A program made the position numbers and the translations under genes. Positions 1 through 4,351 of a stretch of DNA of 7,563 nt are shown here, in pieces; positions within the stretch are counted from its first letter, which is position 1, and each line of letters starts with the position of its first letter. The notes beneath the pieces were generated by a model. It made no database searches, had not been told where the DNA came from, and was given only the letters and a program-made list of their open reading frames with translations. Source of the stretch: Planctomycetota bacterium (GTDB lineage: Bacteria; Planctomycetota; UBA1135); assembly GCA_027623585.1 (NCBI GenBank), contig JAQBVK010000112.1, forward strand, positions 1 to 7,563, written 5' to 3'.

Positions 1-465
1 CCAGGGCACGTCGGTCGGTTTGCCGAAGTCGTCGCCGACCAATAGGCATCCGACACGTCCGATCGCCTGACCCAGAAAGCCCGCCGTGAGGCCGAAATCG
101 GCGCTCTGCCACAGCGGCATGCCGAGTTTCTTCGCCTTCCAGCCGCCGAGCACGAGGGCTAGAATGAGCCCTCCGTACATCACGAGACCGCCTTCCCAGA
201 CCTTGAGCGCGTCGAGCGGGTGATCCGCGTACTGATCCCAATTCAGCAGCACGAACGCGAGTCGCCCGCCGCCGAGTACCCCGATCAAGATCCAGAACGC
301 AACGTCGCCCGACCAGCGCTCCGGATCCTTCACGGGGTCCGCGCCGTATCGGGAGGCGAGCCTCGCGCCGAACCAGACCGCCACCAGGAAACCGATGCCG
401 ACCAGCAGCCCGAAGGACCGCAACGGCACGTCCAGGAAAGGGATGGTGAACAGTTCAGGCCACAC
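1..465 (-). CDS. lgt: Prolipoprotein diacylglyceryl transferase, N-terminal 155 residues (cut by window edge)
   Basis: Lgt moves a diacylglyceryl group from phosphatidylglycerol to the lipobox cysteine of prolipoproteins; it is an integral inner-membrane enzyme and the first step of lipoprotein maturation. What is visible: a membrane segment after PLRSFGLLVG (residues 14-23), a GGGRLAF segment (65-71), the WEGGLVMYGGL segment (90-100) and the signature GQAIGRVGCLLVGDDFGKPT (132-151). These match the Lgt form of deltaproteobacteria and planctomycetes (usually GHAIGRIGCFLAGCCYGKPT), not the E. coli form. Relative to E. coli, the catalytic-loop Arg is kept (R137), while the Asn and Glu of the E. 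coli signature are replaced (C140, D145) and the HGG His is Tyr. The GTG start at 465 is forced: an in-frame TAG lies three codons upstream, no other start lies between, and AGGA sits 7 bases before it. The C-terminal part lies outside the window. The lipoprotein at 6869-7372 would be one of its substrates. Confidence 0.93.
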   Translation of the reverse strand, partial: MWPELFTIPFLDVPLRSFGLLVGIGFLVAVWFGARLASRYGADPVKDPERWSGDVAFWILIGVLGGGRLAFVLLNWDQYADHPLDALKVWEGGLVMYGGLILALVLGGWKAKKLGMPLWQSADFGLTAGFLGQAIGRVGCLLVGDDFGKPTDVPW

Positions 466-472
466 GCGCGCA

Positions 473-476
473 TCCT
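473..476 (-). promoter_or_regulatory. Shine-Dalgarno site of lgt
   Basis: AGGA on the minus strand, 7 bases before the GTG start. It supports the GTG start and is one of the few recognisable ribosome binding sites in this window. It lies inside the 15-base gap and adjacent to the proposed start of the divergent Pus10 gene. Confidence 0.55.
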
Positions 477-480
477 AGCC

Positions 481-1335
481 TTGCCCGAGACCGACCCCCA
501 GCCCGTAGCGGACGCGCAGGCGCAGTTCGCGGATTCTCAACCCGGCCAAGCACCGGGCGTTCGCGTTCTGTTCGAGGGTCGCTACCAGAAGCTGGTCCGT
601 GACCTGCCGCAGACGGTGTTCTTCTGCCCCGAGTGCAAAGGAAGGGGCTGCGAGCGCTGCGAGGGCTTCGGCAAGCTCACGCGCGATTCCGTCCAGGAAC
701 TGATCGCGCGCGTCGCGATGCCGCGCTTCAAAGCGCGCCGCAACAAGTTCCACGGCGCCGGGCGCGAGGACCTCGACGTGCGCATGCTCGGCACCGGGCG
801 GCCCTTCGTGTTCGAGATCTTGAAGGCCCGCCGTCCCGAGGCCGATCTCGCCGAACTCGAGCAGGAGATCAATCGCCGCTGGGAGGGCCGCATCGCGGTC
901 AGCGATCTGCAGCTCTGCGGCCGCCGTCGCGTGGCCGAGCTCAAGGAGACGCGCTGCGCGAAGGAATATCGCGCGCGGGTGCGTTTTTCGGCGGAGGAGA
1001 CTCCGAACGCCGATGAATGGACGCGGCGCCTCGATGAGGCGCAGGCGCGCGGCATGATCACGATCATCCAGACTACGCCGAGCCGCGTCGCGCACCGTCG
1101 CAGCTTGCTCGACCGCGAGCGCTGGATCCAATTGCTCGAATGGGAGCGCGACGGCGATGACTGGTTGCTGCTGATTCGTTCCGCGCACGGCACCTACATC
1201 AAGGAAGCCGTCAGCGGAGATGGCGGCCGCACCCGTCCCTCCTTGTCCGAGTTGCTCGGCGCGCCGTGCAGTTGCGTCGAACTCGACGTGATGGCGATCT
1301 TGCCGCCGGAGCCCGACGACGCGCCGGCCAGCTAG
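481..1335 (+). CDS. pus10: Pus10-type tRNA pseudouridine synthase, catalytic domain only (bacterial)
   Basis: Pus10 isomerises uridine to pseudouridine at positions 54 and 55 of the tRNA T-loop in archaea; eukaryotes also carry it. The 284-residue protein has the whole catalytic domain in family order: FEGRYQKLVRDLPQT (30-44); a CPECKGRGCERC element with C49, C52, C57 and C60 that could bind zinc; GREDLDVRMLG with the expected catalytic Asp D97; GRPFVFE (106-112); TPSRVAHRR (199-207); and GTYIKE (237-242) followed by SGDGGRTRPSL. These motifs are shared with human and archaeal Pus10. The N-terminal THUMP-containing region of full-length Pus10 (400 residues or more) is missing; about 29 poorly structured residues replace it. 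The TTG start at 481 is chosen because the next in-frame start upstream (ATG at 220) would lie deep inside lgt; no clear Shine-Dalgarno site is seen. Bacteria normally use TruB for pseudouridine 55 and TrmA or TrmFO for position 54, so the role here is open. Family call is very sure; the RNA target is unknown. Confidence 0.93.
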   Translation: MPETDPQPVADAQAQFADSQPGQAPGVRVLFEGRYQKLVRDLPQTVFFCPECKGRGCERCEGFGKLTRDSVQELIARVAMPRFKARRNKFHGAGREDLDVRMLGTGRPFVFEILKARRPEADLAELEQEINRRWEGRIAVSDLQLCGRRRVAELKETRCAKEYRARVRFSAEETPNADEWTRRLDEAQARGMITIIQTTPSRVAHRRSLLDRERWIQLLEWERDGDDWLLLIRSAHGTYIKEAVSGDGGRTRPSLSELLGAPCSCVELDVMAILPPEPDDAPAS

Positions 1336-1827
1336 CTACATCCCGACGCCGACGATCTGCGCTTCGGCGACGATCGAGGCGTCGGCCCGCAGCATCTGTC
1401 CTTGCCAAGAGAAGTAAGGGCGCGTGCGCGAGGCTTTCAAGATGCGGCCGACGACCCAGAGATCGATCGGCGGCGAGATCGCGGCGCGGAAGCGCACCCG
1501 ATCGAGCGCGCCGAAGCCCATGAATACGTCCTCGGCGAGACCGAGCTCCATGTGCGCGTGGATGCTCGCCACTTGAGCCATGGTTTCGCACATCATCACG
1601 CCGGGGAGCAGCGGCCGCCCGGGCAGATGACCGTGGGTCCAGAACTCGTCTGCGCGCACTCGTCGGTGGCCGACGATCAGGTTCCCCGGCACGTCGAGAT
1701 GGAGAATCGATTCGACCTGTAGGAAGTCGCCGCGCTGCGGATTGCGGCGCATGACCTCTTCCTGGGTCATTGCGATCCGGTCAAGCGGGTAGTCCTGAGG
1801 ATCGATGAAGGCGCGAAGGGTCGTCAC
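1336..1827 (-). CDS. FabZ-type 3-hydroxyacyl-ACP dehydratase (hotdog fold)
   Basis: FabZ-like enzymes remove water from 3-hydroxyacyl-ACP in fatty acid elongation, and relatives do this in specialised lipid or polyketide pathways. The 163-residue protein is close to the usual length (about 150). The active-site helix motif is clear: HLPGRPLLPGVMMCETMAQ (67-85), with catalytic His H67 and Glu E81 spaced 14 residues apart as in E. coli FabZ (H54, E68). A Glu and not Asp at the second position favours FabZ over FabA. The DxxPxNLIVGHRRV strand (45-57) and FGALDRVRFR (105-114) fit the hotdog strands. The GTG start at 1827 overlaps the stop of the MATE gene by four bases (GTGA), so translation is probably coupled. 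The first 20 residues contain a second in-frame start (M20), so the exact start is less sure than the family. Whether it serves housekeeping fatty acid synthesis or a dedicated pathway cannot be told; its place behind a transporter rather than among fab genes favours a dedicated role. Confidence 0.88.
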   Translation of the reverse strand: MTTLRAFIDPQDYPLDRIAMTQEEVMRRNPQRGDFLQVESILHLDVPGNLIVGHRRVRADEFWTHGHLPGRPLLPGVMMCETMAQVASIHAHMELGLAEDVFMGFGALDRVRFRAAISPPIDLWVVGRILKASRTRPYFSWQGQMLRADASIVAEAQIVGVGM

Positions 1828-3194
1828 GCGTCTGGAGCAATGGTTCCGGCCAGGGCCGGTCGGGAAGGCGCGAACAGGTTCAGGCGCCGCATCAGCAGAA
1901 TCATAGCCCCGAGTTTGATGAGGTTGGAGACGTTCAGGGACCACCACACCCCCGAGGCTCCCCAGGCCAGCGTGAACGCGAAGATGCTCGCCATCGGGAT
2001 GCGCAGAGCGAAGCAGCCGAGGTTCAGGAGCGACATGCGGAAGGTGCGGCCGGCGCCCGCCATGGTTTGCTGCAGCACCGCGTCGGCCGCGGTGATCATC
2101 TGAGTCCAAGCGACGACGCGCAGATAGAGCGCCGCTTCATCGAGCACGGCGGGTTCGTGCGCGAAGGCGCTGGCGAGCCATCGCGGAGCCACGAAGAACA
2201 GCGTGGTTGCGATGCCGGAAATGGCCAAGCTCATGCCCAAACAGGCGCGCATGCCCTCGCGCGCGCCTGCGGGATCACCCGCGCCGAGGCGGCGTCCGAC
2301 GATCGAGGCCGCCGCGATCGCGGGCCCCATCAAGCCGCAGTAGGACAGGGCTTCGATGCCATTGAAGCCGACGCCGAGTCCGGCCTGCACGTCGCGACCG
2401 AGCGCTTCAACGCTGGTCTTCAGCACCGCGATGAATACGACCGCGTAGCCTGCGGCGGAGAGCGCCATCGGCGCGCCGATCGCGAGCATGCGTCGCACTA
2501 CGCCCCAGTCGATGCGGCGCCGCTCCATCGGCAGGCGGTACCAGAGCGCGAGACCGAGCATGCCGAGTCCGGCGCTGACGCCGCGCGAAATGCCGGTGGC
2601 CCACGCTGCGCCGGCGACTCCCAACTCCGGAAAGGGCCCCCAACCGAACATCAGCGCCGGAGTGAGCGTGAAGTTGATGCCCACCGAGAGCGCGGCGAGC
2701 AGCATCGGCATCAAGGTGTTGCCGAGGCCGAAGTAGGCAGAGTCCACCACCGGCTTCATGCCGATGCCAGGCTGCACCAGATAGATCACGCCGATGTAGG
2801 CAATTGCGAGCCGCTCGACTTCACCGCTCGCTCCGCAGGCGCGCACCAGCATCGGCGTGGCCAGCCAACCGGCGAAACCGAACACGATGAACCATGGAAT
2901 GCCGAAGGCCCAACTCGCGTGCCACGCTGCGCGAACTTCTTCGCGGCGGCCGGAGCCGGTCCCGTACGCCATGCGCGCCAGCGTGCCGGTTGAGAGCAGC
3001 GTGATGAAGCCGAAGTTGAAAATGTGAAGGAATGAGGTGACGCCGAGCGCCGCTTGCGCGTCGGCGCCGAGGTCTTGGATCCAATACTGGTCGGTCACGC
3101 GATAGGCCGCATGCAGCAGCAACGAAAGCGTCGCCGGCCAAGCCAAGCGCAGCGCCTCCTGCCAAGCAGGCAAGCGATGAAGCGCGCGGCTCAT
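1824..3194 (-). CDS. MATE-family efflux transporter
   Basis: MATE proteins are 12-helix inner-membrane antiporters that export drugs, metabolites or, in some branches, lipid-linked compounds, driven by sodium or proton gradients. The 456-residue length is typical. The first helix has the family form LAWPATLSLLLHAAYRVTDQYW (17-38), with a conserved Pro and an Asp (D35) at the usual cation-site position, followed by DLGADAQAALG (41-51). The second half repeats the fold: LAIGAPMALSAAGYAV (237-252), then GFNGIEALSYCGLMG (276-290), AAASIVGRRLGAGD (294-307) and a MAGAGRTFR loop (378-386) near the C-terminal helices. The ATG overlaps the stop of the upstream gene by four bases (ATGA), and its own TGA overlaps the start of the dehydratase; no Shine-Dalgarno site is visible, which fits translational coupling. 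The substrate cannot be read from sequence; the neighbouring acyl-chain enzyme hints at a lipid-like product, as inference only. Confidence 0.93.
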   Translation of the reverse strand: MSRALHRLPAWQEALRLAWPATLSLLLHAAYRVTDQYWIQDLGADAQAALGVTSFLHIFNFGFITLLSTGTLARMAYGTGSGRREEVRAAWHASWAFGIPWFIVFGFAGWLATPMLVRACGASGEVERLAIAYIGVIYLVQPGIGMKPVVDSAYFGLGNTLMPMLLAALSVGINFTLTPALMFGWGPFPELGVAGAAWATGISRGVSAGLGMLGLALWYRLPMERRRIDWGVVRRMLAIGAPMALSAAGYAVVFIAVLKTSVEALGRDVQAGLGVGFNGIEALSYCGLMGPAIAAASIVGRRLGAGDPAGAREGMRACLGMSLAISGIATTLFFVAPRWLASAFAHEPAVLDEAALYLRVVAWTQMITAADAVLQQTMAGAGRTFRMSLLNLGCFALRIPMASIFAFTLAWGASGVWWSLNVSNLIKLGAMILLMRRLNLFAPSRPALAGTIAPDA

Positions 3195-4303
3195 CGCGGC
3201 GGGAGGCCGCGCGGATCCGGTCGGAGCGGGATGCGGACCTCCGGCTCCAACTCGGCGGTCACGCGCGCCTCGCGCAGCGTCTGCGGAAAACCTTCGCCCC
3301 AGGCCGTAAACGCGTACTCGCCGGGCGGCAGGGTGTTGAAGCGCACGGCGCCATCATCGCCGAGCGGCCGCGTCTCTTCATAAGGGAGTTGTCCCGCGGC
3401 GAGTCGCATGCGCTGCGCCTTCACCTGCACGCCGGTGAAGCCGAGCTTCTGCGGATCCTCCACGACGACGCGCGCGGAGCCAAGGGGAGGCAGCAACAGC
3501 GCGGCCCATGCGAGGGCTCCATCGGAACCGACGCGGATCACCACGCGTTCGCCGACCGGCGAGCGCGCCGGTCCTGGATACACCGCGTATTCGCCCTCGG
3601 TGAGCCCTTGCACCAGGAAACTGCCGTCCGCGATCGTCCAGGTCGTGATCGGCGTGACGAGGTCGCGCGGAGTCCGCGGAATGGGCTCGACCGTGACCGG
3701 CACGCCGGGCGCAAGATCGCCGCCTGCAGTGCGCACGACTCCGTTCACGCCCGCTGCGGGTCGCATCGGCAAATCTTGGAATTGATCCGGGCTGCTGACG
3801 CTCGCGCTGATCAGCATCGTGATCGGCGTGACGCCGTCGGCTTCGAGCCGCAGGCGATAGGCGCCGAAAGGAACTTGCTCGAAGCGGAAGGCGGGGGATT
3901 CACGTGTGGGTTGAACGCGCGCGAACTCCGAGCCGTCCGATTGCCGCTCCAACCACACCTCCACGCGATGGGGCCAGGCCTCGATGGCGCGCAAGGTGAC
4001 GCGCCCGCGCACCAGGGCTGCGGTTGGGCGCACGCCGCTGCGATAGGGCGAGTCCGGCGGCAACACGCCCGCGGGCTCCCACGGAGCTTCGCGCTCGCTG
4101 ATGGCTCCTGGATCGCTCAAAGAGCCTGGCTCGATCTTCGCGCCCGATCCTTCGCCTGGCTGAGCCGGTGGAGCGGACCCGGGGTCTGCACCCTCTCCTG
4201 GGAAGAAGATCCAGGCGGCCACGGCCAGTGCCAAGCCCACGAGCAGCAGCAGCAGCGCGGGCACGCTGCCCACACCCATCTTTTGCCTTGCGGGGGTCTC
4301 CAT
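3191..4303 (-). CDS. Membrane-anchored protein with three carboxypeptidase-regulatory-like beta-sandwich repeats, function unknown
   Basis: I do not recognise a specific function. The 370-residue protein has one membrane segment near the N-terminus (about 13-34, LLLLLVGLALAVAAW), then a Gly/Pro/Glu-rich linker (about 36-95). After it come three repeats of about 80-90 residues (95-181, 183-265, 275-360), each looking like a transthyretin/carboxypeptidase-regulatory or Cna-B-type beta-sandwich: FRFEQVPFGAYRLRLEADG (139-157), GSFLVQGLTEGEYAVY (227-242) and GAVRFNTLPPGEYAFTAWG (318-336). Such domains are usually extracytoplasmic and bind proteins or sugars. It is the first gene of a three-gene operon with the MATE transporter and dehydratase, overlapping the MATE start by ATGA, so a periplasmic accessory role for the transporter is possible (inference). 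Start is uncertain: ATG at 4303 has no proper Shine-Dalgarno site, whereas the in-frame ATG at 4279 (codon 9) has AAGG 6 bases before it and keeps the whole membrane segment. Confidence 0.8.
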   Translation of the reverse strand: METPARQKMGVGSVPALLLLLVGLALAVAAWIFFPGEGADPGSAPPAQPGEGSGAKIEPGSLSDPGAISEREAPWEPAGVLPPDSPYRSGVRPTAALVRGRVTLRAIEAWPHRVEVWLERQSDGSEFARVQPTRESPAFRFEQVPFGAYRLRLEADGVTPITMLISASVSSPDQFQDLPMRPAAGVNGVVRTAGGDLAPGVPVTVEPIPRTPRDLVTPITTWTIADGSFLVQGLTEGEYAVYPGPARSPVGERVVIRVGSDGALAWAALLLPPLGSARVVVEDPQKLGFTGVQVKAQRMRLAAGQLPYEETRPLGDDGAVRFNTLPPGEYAFTAWGEGFPQTLREARVTAELEPEVRIPLRPDPRGLPPR

Positions 4304-4306
4304 CCT

Positions 4307-4326
4307 GAACCGATAATCTTAGGTTC
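4307..4326. promoter_or_regulatory. Possible operator dyad in the divergent intergenic region
   Basis: A perfect five-base inverted repeat, GAACC and GGTTC with a 10-base spacer, lies in the 48-base gap between the divergent beta-sandwich/MATE operon and the phosphodiesterase gene. Its centre covers the only AT-rich stretch (GATAATCTTA), where both promoters would have their -10 elements. A dimeric regulator bound there could control both directions. Arms of five bases can arise by chance, so this is tentative. Confidence 0.3.
4312..4317 (+). promoter_or_regulatory. Candidate -10 element for the phosphodiesterase gene
   Basis: GATAAT matches five of six bases of the TATAAT consensus and lies 34 bases before the ATG. 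TTGCGG at 4288-4293 is a weak -35 candidate with an 18-base spacer. On the opposite strand the same stretch reads GATTAT, a weaker -10 match that would start transcription very near 4303 for the divergent operon. Confidence 0.3.
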
Positions 4327-4351
4327 TGCCCGCCCTCGGGCCCTGTTCACG

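Noticed and set aside
220..480. Upstream extension of the Pus10 frame to the ATG at 220
   Set aside because: It is antisense to well-conserved lgt coding sequence, its translation is low-complexity (Asp/Arg/Gln/Pro-rich) and matches no part of the THUMP region I know.
475..1188. Long minus-strand frame opposite Pus10
   Set aside because: The translation is Ala/Arg/Leu-rich without domain motifs; the plus strand carries unmistakable Pus10 motifs.
1828..2109. N-terminal extension of the dehydratase frame to 2109
   Set aside because: It overlaps the conserved C-terminal helices of the MATE gene; the GTG at 1827 in a GTGA overlap is the natural start.
2067..2993. 308-codon plus-strand frame opposite the MATE gene
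   Set aside because: Composition (Arg, His, Glu, Ala) is typical of an antisense shadow; the minus-strand frame is a complete MATE protein coupled to both neighbours.
3389..4351. 321-codon open upstream extension of the phosphodiesterase frame
   Set aside because: It lies antisense to the beta-sandwich gene, is rich in Arg/His/Ala as expected of a shadow frame in GC-rich DNA, and a clean signal peptide begins at 4352.
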